From Ailanthus altissimus (Eukaryota > Streptophyta > Magnoliopsida > Sapindales > Simaroubaceae), in NCBI GenBank assembly GCA_946807835.1, contig OX327690.1, forward strand, positions 17,022,501-17,086,500: DNA of 64,000 bases, read 5' to 3'. How positions within the stretch are numbered: the first letter of the stretch is position 1; each line of letters starts with the position of its first letter. Under the pieces are notes generated by a model. That model was not told the DNA's origin. It saw nothing but the letters and a program-made list of their open reading frames with translations, and ran no database searches. Position numbers and translations under genes: made by a program. Positions 1 to 11,321 of the stretch are shown piece by piece.

Positions 1-147
1 GTAATGTGGATTTATTTTGTTAGTATATATGTGATTCTTTTCTATATTTTTTCTTCACAATTTTGTCCCTTTTTTTCACTGTTTATAACATAAAATGATA
101 TCCATGTTGTGTTAGTGGTTTTTGTGGCAAAATTTCATATTTTTTTT

Positions 148-556
148 TTGTATCATTATACTTGTAAGATTAGTTTGCTAAAAAAAAATTAAGACTTTAT
201 TTGGGCATAATTTATGTGGTTTGTTTTGTGTATTGAAGGTGATGGTTATGACACTAGTTTCTTTTTTTTTTTTTTTAATTTGATGAAGTATAAAATTCTA
301 CGTGGCTTGTTTTGTGCATTAAAATTATAGGAAATAAACAGGATATATATATTTTTTTATTTTACCCATTTAAGTTTTATCATAAAATTAAAATAGTATC
401 ATAAAAACAAACCATAAAATCATATACTTCATCAAAATAAAATAAAAAAGGTGTCATAACTTTCAATACGTAAAACAAACTACAAAAATTATGTACTTCA
501 TTAAAATAAAGACTTAATTCCTTTTTAACAAAATAATGTCACAAGAATAACAATAG
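148..556. repeat. Foldback (inverted-repeat) element, MITE-like
   Basis: The left arm (about 148-330) and right arm (about 400-556) are imperfect reverse complements of each other. Both contain an ATTAAG...CTTTATTT stretch, a GTTTGTTTT..GTATTGAA stretch and a TTATGACAC stretch in mirrored order, around a short AT-rich centre. No coding frame lies inside. This form suits a non-autonomous DNA transposon or foldback element, but I found no clear terminal TSD, so the class is open. Confidence 0.5.
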
Positions 557-1080
557 AAAAGAGAGAAAAGACACTTTAGTCCCTCAAATTTGGCCTAATT
601 GATAACTTTGTTCTACCTAGATTAAAAATACCCAAATTTGTCCTAAAAAAGGGCCAACCAATGTAGCTGGCAATAGCCAGACAAGTGGTAGATTGACTAT
701 AAATTGACATCGTTGGACTTACAATTTTATGATCTGAAACATTAAAGAGGTCTCAAGAGTTGAGAGAAGGGTGGTGGCCACCATAATGTTACCGTCAGTA
801 GAGGTTCACTGCCACCACTATTGGAGTTGTTGACTGGCGATTTATCTGATGGTGATGGTGGCTATGTACCTCTAAACACCAACGTTATAATGGCTGCCAC
901 CCTTCTTTACTTTTGGCACCTCTATGATACTTTGTTGATGAAAAAACTCCACCAATGCGTAGAACACAAAATTTTATATTCGATAATATTAATTTTAAAT
1001 AAATTTTCCACGGGTCACTAGCATTTAATGTTGGCAACGGCAGCCACTAGTTTGATTAGTGGTTGCTTGCCTTTTTTTAT
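557..1080. other. Non-coding AT-rich stretch
   Basis: I see no supported gene here. A 66-codon frame at 821-1021 has no recognisable domain and looks like chance. A small palindromic patch (GTGGTGGCCACCAT) lies near 771. Confidence 0.5.
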
Positions 1081-1210
1081 AATGTTTTATTTAATAGATT
1101 TTAATTTGTAACTTATCATATTTTGACACTATTTTATTCATTTTATAATTTTTTTAATGTTTTATTTAATAGATTTTAATTTGTAACTTATTATATTTTG
1201 ACACTATTTT
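1081..1210. repeat. Two-copy tandem duplication, 75-bp period
   Basis: A stretch of about 55 bp beginning AATGTTTTATTTAATAG at 1081 recurs almost unchanged at 1156 (one visible difference), separated by a short AT spacer. It is a simple local duplication. Confidence 0.8.
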
Positions 1211-1379
1211 AATTTGTAAATAAATAGATTTTATGTATGCATATGGTAATGCCCCTAATAATAGGGTTAATAGGTATTGAGCAAATGGATTTATTGCTTT
1301 TGTTTCTTAAATGACTAAAATGCCCTTTGTAATGTTAAAAGGGGCTACATAGTTGTTGAGAGAGGAGGTGACTGCCTAT

Positions 1380-1894
1380 TGCCTATTTCAAAATTCTGTC
1401 TATTCAAGTAACAAATTGCAAAACAAGGGAGCCAGTGATAATACCCCTTTCAAAACTACCAAGTAATAGTGATATGAAGTGGTCAAGATAGAGCTGTTTT
1501 TGGAAATGACTTGGAGGGTTTCTAAAAATGGATAGCAAGCAAGTGTTTCACACTGCAAAATGATACCCTCAATTGAAGATTTCTCCTAACACAGTGCTCA
1601 AACCAAAGCTTTGATACATCAATCTACATGTTATCAGTAGGCTGATGTTATCGAACATATTTTGTTCTTATTTGTTACCTTTTAACATGTCCAAACTCGA
1701 GTACAATTCATTCTATTGATCCAGTTCTAGAATTCATTACGTTCATGAATATTACCGAAATAACAATAATAATAATAATATATAGATATAAAATAAATAA
1801 AACCTGAAACCCTACAATCGACACAAATTATGACATAAATAACCACAAATCGAATCAAAAGTATACAAAAGGCCAAAAGAAAACTTCATATTAC
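1380..1894 (-). other. Start of intron 1 of the F-box/LRR gene, shared with its paralogue
   Basis: On the minus strand this follows the F-box exon at 1895 and begins with GTAATATG, a donor site. Parts of about 1480-1640 align with 31160-31310, inside intron 1 of the second F-box copy: both share TTTTGGAAATG, GGTTTCT and ATGGATA blocks in order. The paralogy therefore includes intron sequence, meaning DNA-level duplication rather than retroposition. The LRR exon of this copy would lie beyond the left edge of the window. Confidence 0.6.
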
Positions 1895-2247
1895 CGAAGA
1901 GAGATGTAGTCAAGAAGCTCGTCGGTACCGAAGTACTCGATATTGATAGAGAGCAATTCTCCGCAGCTACGGTCGACGGCGTCGCGGCACATCTTCTCCA
2001 AGTCATGGTCCATGTCCCAAAGATCTCCCGAATTGTGCATGTCGATGTTCCGCCACATGGCGGCGTCTCGGCAGATCCACAACCATGACTTGCACACCAG
2101 TTGCACGCTCGTCAGAACGTCTATGGCTCCGATCTTCGAGAATATGGCTGCCGTCAAGTCCGCCGGTAGCTCCGCCCAGTTTCGGGATTCTGGGTCCGCG
2201 GTGGTGGTGCTCATGCTTTGCCGCAAGTGCCAGTTATGGTATTTCAT
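1895..2247 (-). CDS. F-box/LRR protein (SKIP19/FBL23-like), exon 1 only
   Basis: This exon encodes about 118 residues. An F-box begins near residue 24 (WAELPADLTAAIFSKIGAID) and continues through the conserved VCKSW and MWRNIDM stretches, followed by the SKIP19-type linker with a NIEYFGTDELLDYI-like block just before the LRRs. F-box/LRR proteins of this family are substrate receptors of SCF E3 ubiquitin ligases: the F-box binds SKP1/ASK and the LRRs bind the target. The exon ends in the first two bases of an Arg codon at a CG|GTAATA donor, the same phase and place as in the paralogue at 31.5 kb. The first ATG is used; a second in-frame ATG lies 11 codons later. The LRR exon is outside the window, so gene integrity cannot be judged. 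The exon itself has no stop, unlike its paralogue. Confidence 0.85.
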
Positions 2248-2750
2248 CTTATCTGACTCGAAATTTAAACATAAAAAAAGTAGCCCTAACTAAGCATGTT
2301 TATGTACGTGTCACGAAAACGGCGCCGCATTGCAGCGGGTCTCATTTTGGTGGCTTGATCCATTAAGCATGTAGTAGGTAGGTAGAGGGTAAACTACGAT
2401 TGGACTCCCGTAGTATGACCTAATATCCAATTTTACTCTGCTGATTTTAAAAATATCCATTCGTACCCCGTCCTTCAGTGGATGTCAGCTGTTTGGATGA
2501 AAATTACTTAAAACAGTGCACATTTATTAATATGCCCCCAGAAATAGTTGTTATTATACTTGGGTGCGAAATGTCAATCCTAATGTGTACAAAAATAATA
2601 AATATTTGAATAAAAAAATAAAGTAGTCGCTCTTCCGATTGCAGTGGAATAGTCGGATGACAACAGTCAAACGACTGGCAACTAGGGGTAAATTACTAGT
2701 CATTTGACTTTTATTCAACAAGTTTTTAATTAAGTAAATATTTACTTAAA
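2248..2750. promoter_or_regulatory. 5' flank of the F-box gene
   Basis: This is the upstream region of the minus-strand F-box exon. About 60 bp next to the exon resemble the flank of the second F-box copy. A GC-rich patch near 2325 (GGCGCCGCATTGCAGC) stands out from the AT-rich surroundings. I can point to no definite TATA box and see no gene here. Confidence 0.3.
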
Positions 2751-2759
2751 AAAGTATAA

Positions 2760-3224
2760 TTATAAATTTATAATTAATTCAGTCCAAAGAGTAAAATTAA
2801 AGAAAAAAAACTTGATGATAATATTTATTTTAATAAAATAAGAAGTAATAAAAGTTCAAAAATATAAATTTTAATATTATTTTAATGGTAATTATCTAAT
2901 TATAAAAAATAAAAAAATTACGTAACAAAAAAAATTTAATTTCAATTATATTAAAAATTATAATTCTAAATTTAATTTCAATTTCAATTACATTAAACAT
3001 TATAAATTTAAATTTAATTTTTAATTTTAATTACGTTAAATATTATAATTCCTTATAATATTTAAATTTCAATTACGTTGAATATTATAATTCATATCTA
3101 AATTTTAATTTTAATTCCGTTAAATATTATAATTCCAATTCTAATTTCAATTTTAGTTATCTTAAATATTATAATTCTAATTTAACCATTCAATTTTAAT
3201 TACATAAAATGATATAATTCTAAA
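2760..3224 (-). repeat. AT-rich minisatellite, inverted relative to the 10.7-17.5 kb array
   Basis: Degenerate units carrying TTACGTTAAATATTATAATTC recur about every 42-60 bp. The reverse complement (GAATTATAATATTTAACGTAA) is the unit core of the array at 10720-11321 and 16213-17510. This is the same repeat family in opposite orientation, directly next to a copia 5' LTR. Confidence 0.75.
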
Positions 3225-4963
3225 GCAAATTTCGATAGTGCTTATGTGACATTTCAATAAATAGTAATTATTTCGATAATAATCATTAATACATAATTAT
3301 ATGCTAAAAAGCATATAACATTTACCAACATTATAAATTTAAAGGAGTTTAGATTTGATCCAAAGGAGTTTGGGTTATTACTAAAAGTTAGCAATTATAA
3401 AAGTTAGAACTTTGTGTAAAATGAGACAAAGATTTAGGAATATATTAGTAATGACATAGTTGTAAAGAATTGTAAATTGTGTTAAGAAATGTCATTATGC
3501 AGTATGTTCTCGAAAACATCATTTCTGATCCATAATTACCGACATGGGTCAATCGGTATTCCTTCCGGATCAGTGTATGTCTATATCTGGATTGTCTAGA
3601 TAGTTAGGCTTAGCGGAAACTCGTATGGGTATACAGGTATTCAGTGAAGACTGGGTATTAAACAGACTCACGAAAATCTCTAATAGATATCTTATAAAAT
3701 TGTTAATGGGGGTCTTTTCAAGTTGAGTAGTATTCGTAATCCTTTAACCTGAGCACTACGGTGGGATTGTAAGTGATCTATCATGCTTTGGTTTCATGCA
3801 TGTCAAAGACCTTTCATGGTCTGACCGCTGGGTGTCCCTAGGTATGGTCCGATGCTCATAGAGTCTGGTGTGCATAGATATGAGATTCGTCAGCTCATTT
3901 AGGTAAGTTATATGTCCTGATGCTCTGAGAATTGTATTTTAAGAAATCCTTTGGCCAAAAGCGAAAACCCTAAAAAGGAGTTTTCGTGGGATTAAGCAAT
4001 ATCACAAAGGATTTTATAGATATTGTTTACGAAAATACAAATCTAGAGATAAGTTTATGGTTGAGCACACAGACATTTGACGGTGATGATTTATATCTCT
4101 ATTCTTCCAGGATATAGGTGATGAAAGGATTATACGGATATGGTTGACCTCAACTTGTATGGTTCAACACTCTGTTATGTAATATCCGTAACGTGTGTGT
4201 GAGGCATCGTTCACAGACTTGCGAAAGTATTCTGTAAGAATAACGGAGGTGAACCTATGGAGACTCACAATATGAAGGTACTCATTGAGCACTAGGTAGT
4301 GGATCGGATCGAACGATTCGATCCGAGAGAATTTTGAAAAGCAGGATTTGTTTCAGGAATTTCAAGAAATATATGTGTCAAGGTTTAAGTGTTAAACTAA
4401 TTAATTGTTAGTTAAATAATTTAACTAATGAAATTTTGACACATCGCATAAAGATCCATACATGAGTAAGACGTGTCACACGCATAGAACAAATAAGTGG
4501 CAAGTATTGTGTGACACTTGTCTTCATGCATGGGATGCATGAATGACAAGTGTCAAATGCATATTGTCCAAGTTTTTAAAACTTTGTAAGTTATGCATTT
4601 AGGTCCCCATTTTCAAATATATATATATATATATATATATGCCAAACTGTTTTGATGGATGAATTCCTATTGAAAATTCATCAACAATGCTGCCATTCAA
4701 GAGTTTCAATCTCACAAATTTGTTGAAGCTTGGAATTGTTTAAGGGTTAACTTTATTGTGAGCTCAAAAGTATCAAATGTCCTAAGGCTTCAAAGGTATA
4801 TTTTTTTGGAATTATAAGTGTAACAAGACTTAATTCTAAGTGTGTTTGTTGCTAAAAAAAATTAGTTCTCAATTTCTCTGCATAATTATGTGTGATTGTC
4901 ATGCATTAGGTAAAATAAGCAATGACCACATTCATATGCATGTACTTAGATTATACGATTAAC
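3225..4963 (+). mobile_element. Ty1/copia 5' LTR (family copy 1)
   Basis: This is the first of five copies of one LTR family (others at 11322, 21538, 52701 minus, 59731). Shared landmarks in order are an AGACAAAGATTTAGGAATATATTAGTAATGACA block, a GTATTCAGTGAAGACT...AACAGACTCACGAAAA block, a GAGTAGTATTCGT...GAGCACTACGGTGGG block and CTTTCATGGTCTGACC. The 5' edge is eroded. The 3' edge (...GATTAACA) abuts a tRNA-Met-type primer site, so this copy heads a retroelement body. It contains an (AT)n run at 4617-4640. Confidence 0.8.
4617..4640. repeat. (AT)n microsatellite
   Basis: A pure AT dinucleotide run inside the copia LTR. A matching AT run sits at 13368-13394 in the second LTR copy, so it is probably an old feature of the LTR. 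Confidence 0.95.
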
Positions 4964-4964
4964 A

Positions 4965-4977
4965 GTGGTATCAAAGC
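4965..4977 (+). other. Primer-binding site, initiator tRNA-Met type
   Basis: TGGTATCAAAGCA follows the LTR end after one base. Plant copia elements typically use TGGTATCAGAGC, complementary to the 3' end of initiator tRNA-Met; this copy differs at one position. It fixes the element's orientation as plus. Confidence 0.8.
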
Positions 4978-5113
4978 ATATATTCATGTCTTTATGGGAG
5001 TTGTGGTGTATTGGAAGGGTTGGGAATGGCCAGAATATGTTAAATCGTGTTTTGAAGTGTTGAAAATGCAGGTTTTGGGTTCTGCATATATGATCACTGG
5101 GGCATTGGCCTTG

Positions 5114-5420
5114 GAACGCTAGGGCGTTCATCTTTTGGATGAATGTTGCAGCATTACTTGGTTGAGCACTAGGGTAATCAAAACCACCAATGCTGGGGTG
5201 TTATAGAGTATAATGCTGAGGGTTGGTGGCTACTTGGTGATGTGTTCAAGTGTTGAACGCGGGGGCATTATAATATTAAATGCTGGAGTATTGAGACTAA
5301 AAAAAAGAGTAATTTTTTTCCTTTATTTTTCTTTTGCCAAAGTATTATAAATTATAATTTGGGATGTCCAAAGAGTTTAACACCAAGGTGTTCAAAAAAA
5401 TTTTATAACGTTAGGGCATT
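5114..5420 (+). repeat. Cluster of short hairpin words in the copia leader
   Basis: Between primer site and gag a 14-base word of the form AAYGC-NNNN-GYRTT recurs: GAACGC-TAGG-GCGTTC (5114-5129), AATGC-TGGG-GTGTT (5189), AACGC-GGGG-GCATT (5256), AATGC-TGGA-GTATT (5279), AACAC-CAAG-GTGTT (5379) and AACGT-TAGG-GCATT (5407). Each can form a 5-6 bp stem with a tetraloop, some with G-U pairs. Spacings (74, 67, 23, 100, 28) are mostly not multiples of three, so this is not a repeated peptide. Confidence 0.65.
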
Positions 5421-5499
5421 CTAAGTAGTACACTATATTTTTACATTATATGCATGTGAGCTTATTTAATGCATATATAATTGTTATATCATTGTGTTA

Positions 5500-8400
5500 T
5501 ATAATTTGTTAATATTTATTTACGCTGTTAACCACAATGGGAGCTCTACCGGTAGGAGTTAGTTGTGCTTGTGTGAATAAATATTCTGATTATGGATCAG
5601 ATTCGTATGAGATGTGAAAAAGTTATTATAAATTAAAAATCTCTCTTAATTAGATTAAAATATATTACATTATGAGATAGTATTATACATGTTCCATCTT
5701 ATCAATACAGTATTAGTCTAGTCATCTCGGTCTTTCCTCAATATCGCTAAAGTGAACATGCCGGTTAAACATGAGATGAGTCAAATATAAGCGAAAGTAT
5801 TATCCAATATCACTAAAGTGTGAGGGTAATATCAATAACTTATATTTGATTATTGACAAGTAAATCTAAAATACACTTACTCATTATCGTTAAAGTGGGA
5901 GGATAAGGTGTATTTAGGATCAGAAGTAAGAGTTGTATGAGATGCAATTGATATGAGTTGTCTACCTTTTGGATTTTACAAAAGCTAATATCGCTAAAGT
6001 GTGAGGCTTGAGTAAAATGCTGACTAGATCTACTTCTCAATATAAATTTAAAATGTTTATATTTTCACTTTCCTGTTTAAGAGATTACAAGAAATATGTA
6101 AAGCAGTGGGAGGGCGTCTTTAGATCGAAAATATATACTAGTTATATTCATATTCTAAAAATGTTAATATTAAAGATTAGAAATGAATCCGCTAAATATC
6201 TCTTGTCTTATCTTATAGAGACAAAATAAGAAGAATGCGAGTAATCTATTAGAGATACACATTAGAAACACACGAACTGTAGGGCACCAAAATAATTATT
6301 ATAATTGACTCAGAATCTTAGAAGTGTTCGAAATTTGGTACAACTTGAATATATCAAAGATCAAAAAATTATAAGAGGTGTTTTTGATAATACTTCTTCT
6401 GAAGAGGTTTAAATTATTAGAAATAAGATAAAAATGATTTGAGAGTCATGTCATATATATCTTGACCTCAATATTTACTGATATTCAGTGGGAGCAAGTG
6501 CACAGGAATAGTGCAAGTAGTATTATGCTCCATACTGAAAGCATTACTTTTGAAATATCCAAAATCCACAGGATGGGAATAAATGCAAAAGAAATTATTT
6601 TTATTGTAGCGTGGTTCGACGCTGTAATCGTTACTTTTCAAGTACCTCGAAATAGACAATATAAATCCCTTAGATGAATGTTTACCAAACATTTACATTT
6701 TGTTAGCATTTGATGTTAGAAAAGGTTGTGTATTATATATAACTTATTCCTTTTATATCTACAATTGTTGTATGATTTAAGAAATGGTAAGAAGCTACCG
6801 TAAGAAGAAGTATATATTCCCATAGGAAATATAGATTTTCAAAAACGATAAAGCTTTTTAGACTTTTAGTCACTTTTTTCTTCTGTTGCGAAGCATAAGA
6901 TTGTATGCTAATTATTTTATGCCGAACACTATTAGATAGCTAGTATCTCTTTTTGTGTGAGACACTGAAGATTATCATGTATATAGAAGGAATTGTTTCT
7001 TATATTATGATGTTTATAATGTATCGTCAGCTGAATGTCAGTTGATGAAAGGCCATTATAATTAAGATACAACAGAAAATGTCTTAAATAAATTGGTGAA
7101 CGGATAAAGTAGTAAGTTCAGCAACTTTGAATATTATAAAATTATGGCAAATGAGACTAAGATATACGGGCGTAAGATGCCTAATCCGTCTAGTTGTGGA
7201 TGGTTAGATACTTGATTTTATTGTGGGACTCTATCCAGTTTATGAATCTTGTATTCAAGGGATGATGACTAAGTCTCCATTATTGGTGTTTGACACTGAG
7301 CCAATGAATTTATTGAAACTTATACATGATAATGTATGTGGTTTAATGAATCATACTGCTATAGGTAGGTTTCCCTACTTTGTTGTCTTCATCGATAAAT
7401 GTCACAATCTAGATATGTGTCTGTTGAAATATAAGTTTAAAACTTTTGAATTTTTCAAAAGGCTTTCGACTTGAGGTAGAGAAGCCAACCACCATATGTA
7501 TTAAATATCTTTGATCAGATTGAAGCGATATATACATGAGTAGTAAATTCTTGAAACATTTAAAGAAGACTGAGATCTCGCTCACTATAATCCTTCATGT
7601 ATTCCTAAAGTACAATAATGTTTTTAGAAATGAGAAATTGGGCTTTATTAGATGAGGATCGATTGATAATGAGTTACACTGATCTTTTAAAAATATTTAT
7701 GAGGTTATGCTCAAGAAACTGTTATTAACTTATTGAATAGAGTTCCATCAAAAGCCATTCTTACTACTCCATATAAGAAATAGACTGACAAGTAACAAAG
7801 TCTTAAGTATGTTAAGATTTGAGGATAACTTGTTTACGTAATAGTTACCCAAAAGATAAACTTATACTTAATGGGTATAAGTATTGATTCAAATAATATC
7901 AATTCTATGATCCAGGAGAAGTGAAACATTTGTTTCTTATAGTGCTATTTTTCTAAAGAAATAGTTTCTCATAGGTTATGCGAAATATAAAAGGATTGAA
8001 CTTGGAAAAGTCAATCCAAGATTTATGGAATCGACGATGGAACTTCACACTCAACCAAGTGTAATACCTTTTAGACACACCCTCCACATAAGTCGGAAAG
8101 GATGTCTGTAAGGTATATTTGATACCTGAAAATGTACTTGTGGTTTCCTTAGTTGAAGGAAAAAATCCTATGACTTATAAAGAGGTGATGTTAGACATCA
8201 ATTCAGAAAAATAGTAAGAAGCCATGAAATTCTTAAATTGACTCAAAGTATGTCAATTAAGTCTAAGACTTGATTATGCTTCCCAAAGAAATAGTTCTTA
8301 TTAGTTGTAAAAGAGTTTGCAAGATAAAGTGTAAAAGCCCATTGGAGGTGGAGACCTTCAAAGCCTGAGTAGTGGTAAAAAGTTACACTCAAGCGATCTA

Positions 8401-9640
8401 AGATCAATTATGTAACTTTTCACCAGTGACCACGCTAAAGTTGATGTGAATTTCATTGGCTATTACAGTATATTTAGATTCATAAAATCGAGCAAATTGA
8501 AGTAAAGATGATATTCTAGAATGCATGTCTCGAGTAAGAGATATATATAGAACAACCTGAAGGTTCTGTATCTAGCAAGACTTCTAATCTAGTTTACAGT
8601 CTGAAAAAGTTCATTTATAGACTTAAATAGGCCTCTTAAAGCTGGAATCTTATTTTGATTAAGAAATCAGAGAGTTTGATTTTATAAAAAACGAAAATAA
8701 AGCATGTGTGTTCAAAAAAGGTTGTAGGAGCAACGTTGTCTTTTAAGTTCTCTATATATAGATGACATACTCAATATTGAAAACGATATTATTATGTAAT
8801 AGTTAGTCAAGAATTATTAAATAAAATCTTCTCTATAAGATTAGTGAAAGGATTTTTATATACTGGGTATAAAATTTTATAGAAATAAAGCTAAAACTAG
8901 GAAGCTGATGAGACTATTCCAAATCCTCATAAATAGAAAATATTCTTGAAAGGTATAATCTTAACAAATGTGAGATAGTTAATATACCTTACAAGCACGA
9001 CCTTTATCTTTCCAAAAAAATCTCTTTAGACAAAAAATAAAACGGTTAGAATGTCTAACATAAAATATGAATCAGCTATAAGTAGCTTAATGTACGCCAT
9101 GTTATCTACGAAACCTGACATTAGTAAGGCTGTAAGTGTTATAAGTTGGTACCTATTTGATATAGGTAATGACTATTAGATGGTCGTGAAACATTTCCTG
9201 AAATATCTTAAAGATACAGAGAATAAGTTTTAGAAATATAAAGAATGTAATTCACAAATAAGAAGATACATTAATTTAGACTTCAAGTCTGATCATGATG
9301 ATAGAAACTCTACATCTGGATATGTGTTATTCTCAATAGGTGCCACAATCAATTAGTAGTGTGTTTATAAGTTATAAAGGAAGTAATGCGCATACGTAAA
9401 ATAGTCATTAAACTTGGAATAGTTACAGGTTTAATGGATCATATCCCATTATATTACGATAATTAACAGGGTAATTGCTCAAGCATAGTAGCCAAGAATA
9501 CACCAAAAGTCTAAACATGTGGAGATCAAATACTATATATTTAAACAAGCCTTGGTCAAAAGAGATGTAATAGTGTCTAGAGTAGATTGTATAGAAAATA
9601 TAGCGGACCTGCTCACTAGGGCCTTCATGTATGTTGTATC
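5500..9640 (+). pseudogene. Ty1/copia gag-pol remnant
   Basis: The polyprotein frame is broken by many stops and shifts but keeps copia order. An integrase C-terminal block (VPSKAILTTPY-like) lies at about 7740-7780. The RT has a YMEQPEG-like stretch near 8540 and the DDIL catalytic box at 8761. An RNase H/RT connection (SLMYAM..KPDI) lies near 9085, the RNase H STSGYV block near 9310, and the C-terminal VIVSRVDCIENIADLLT block at about 9570-9615. The order integrase before RT is diagnostic of copia. No frame longer than about 80 codons survives. No matching 3' LTR is present: the next LTR at 11322 has its own TSD and is a separate insertion. Confidence 0.8.
5743..6005 (+). repeat. Recurring AATATCRCTAAAGTG phrase
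   Basis: AATATCGCTAAAGTG or close variants occur at about 5743, 5806, 5885 and 5988, often followed by GAGG, with unlike sequence between them. Spacing varies (about 63, 79, 103). It lies in the gag-proximal part of the copia element. Function is unknown. Confidence 0.6.
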
Positions 9641-10260
9641 CCACTTAATATACCACGTGTTCTTACTATTTGTACTTTTCACCAACAAAGTGCTTGCATA
9701 TCCTTACTTTTAAAAATTTTGTGTGCTATCAATTATTAGTTAAAACAATATTACATAATATAAGGGGATGATATTTTATAAGTGTTCTAATTAACCATAG
9801 TTATTATATATTTTATTTAAAAAAAAAAAGAATTACAAACAACTTTATGTATGTTGTATTCCACTTAATGTACAAAGTGTTCCTACTATTTGCACTTTTC
9901 ACCAACAAAATGCTTGTATATCCCTAGATCTAAAAAATTTTTGCTTTGCGAGTTATTATTAAAAAAATATTACATAATATAAGAGGATAATATTTTATCG
10001 GTGCCCTAATTAATCATGATTATTATATATTTTACAAATAAATAAATAAATTACAGACAACTTCATGTATGTTGTATCTCACTTGTAGGAATGGTATCCC
10101 TTGTTTAAGCACTTCTCACCCATTGTTTTGTGCATATATCTCCATTATAACTTGCTTAATAGGTGAAGGTAAATATATTATCGCAATTTAGTCTTGTCTT
10201 CTCAAGTTATGGGTACGCAATGACCTTATACTCCTACTATTTGCACATTTTACCAACTGA
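9623..10260 (+). repeat. Tandem triplication of the copia 3' end, about 219-bp period
   Basis: CTTCATGTATGTTGTATC at 9623 recurs at 9843 and 10061, with the following CCTACTATTTGCACTTTTCACCAACAAA block also repeated. The third unit is rearranged. The first unit begins inside the last codons of pol, so coding end plus 3' noncoding sequence were multiplied together. Confidence 0.8.
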
Positions 10261-10720
10261 AGAGTGAGTATAACCCTACTTATAGATAATTGAATATTGG
10301 TATAAATAAATAATCTTAATTAATTAGTAATATATATAATTATGAATTGAATATTTGTATTTATTAATTTATTATTTTGAAAAAAAAAATCTTTTAGAAA
10401 TTTAAAATTGTTTCTAATTATTATTTATGTATTTAATTTTTTTCTATTTTCTCTTAAAATAATTTCAATTAATCTATTATAATTTTATATACATTGATTA
10501 TGAAAAACTACTATAATACTCAAATCTGATTTAATACTATCTTATCCAAACCTAATTAATTTTATCCAATCCTTCTCTTTAATATGACATAACATGTTCT
10601 ATAAATTATACCAAATATAATTTTTTTTAAAGGATTAAGATATAATATATTATTAAAATGAGAAGTATGTCAAATACAACCATGGACATGGGTGGTTACT
10701 TTGAAAATATAAAATAGAAT
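10260..10720. other. AT-rich stretch, no gene seen
   Basis: Very AT-rich sequence between the copia remnant and the minisatellite. I see no coding frame or recognisable element. Confidence 0.5.
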
Positions 10721-11321
10721 ATATTTAAAGGCAATTAGAATTTAAATTATAAACTTAATATAATTGATATTAGATTAGAATTATAAAAATTTAATGGAAT
10801 TGAAATTAGAATTATAACATTTAATGTAATTAAAATTAAAATTAAAATTAAAATTGGAATTTTAAAATGTAATGCAATTGTCATTATAAAATTAATGTAA
10901 TTAAAATTAAATTTGGAATTAGATTTAGAATTATAACATTTAACGTAAGCAAAATTGAATTTAAAATTAGAATTAGAAATATATCATTTAACGTAAGGGA
11001 AATTGAATTTAAAATTTAAAATAAAATTAAAATTATAATATTTATGTAATTGAAATTAAAATTAAAATTAGAATTGGAATTATAACATTTAATGTATTTA
11101 AAATTGAAATTAGATTTAGAATTATAAAACTTAACGTAATTAAAATTAGAACTGGAATTATAAAATTAACGTAATTAAAATTGAATTTAAAATTAGAATT
11201 AAAATTAGAATTAAAATTATGAAATTTAATGTAAGTGAAATTAAAATTTGAATTAAAATTATAATATTTAACGTAGTTGAAAGTGAAATTAAAATTAAAA
11301 ATAAAATTATAACATTCAACG
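10720..11321 (+). repeat. AT-rich minisatellite, left part
   Basis: Degenerate units of about 45-52 bp are built on GAATTATAACATTTAACGTAATT followed by AATTGAAATTAAAATT. The array stops at CAACG (11317-11321), the 5-bp target duplication of the inserted LTR, and resumes at 16213. Apparent frames rich in N, F, I and Y on either strand are artefacts of the repeat. Confidence 0.85.

Noticed and set aside
4922..5131. Small overlapping frames on both strands after the first LTR
   Set aside because: They cover the LTR end, primer site and leader; no coding evidence.
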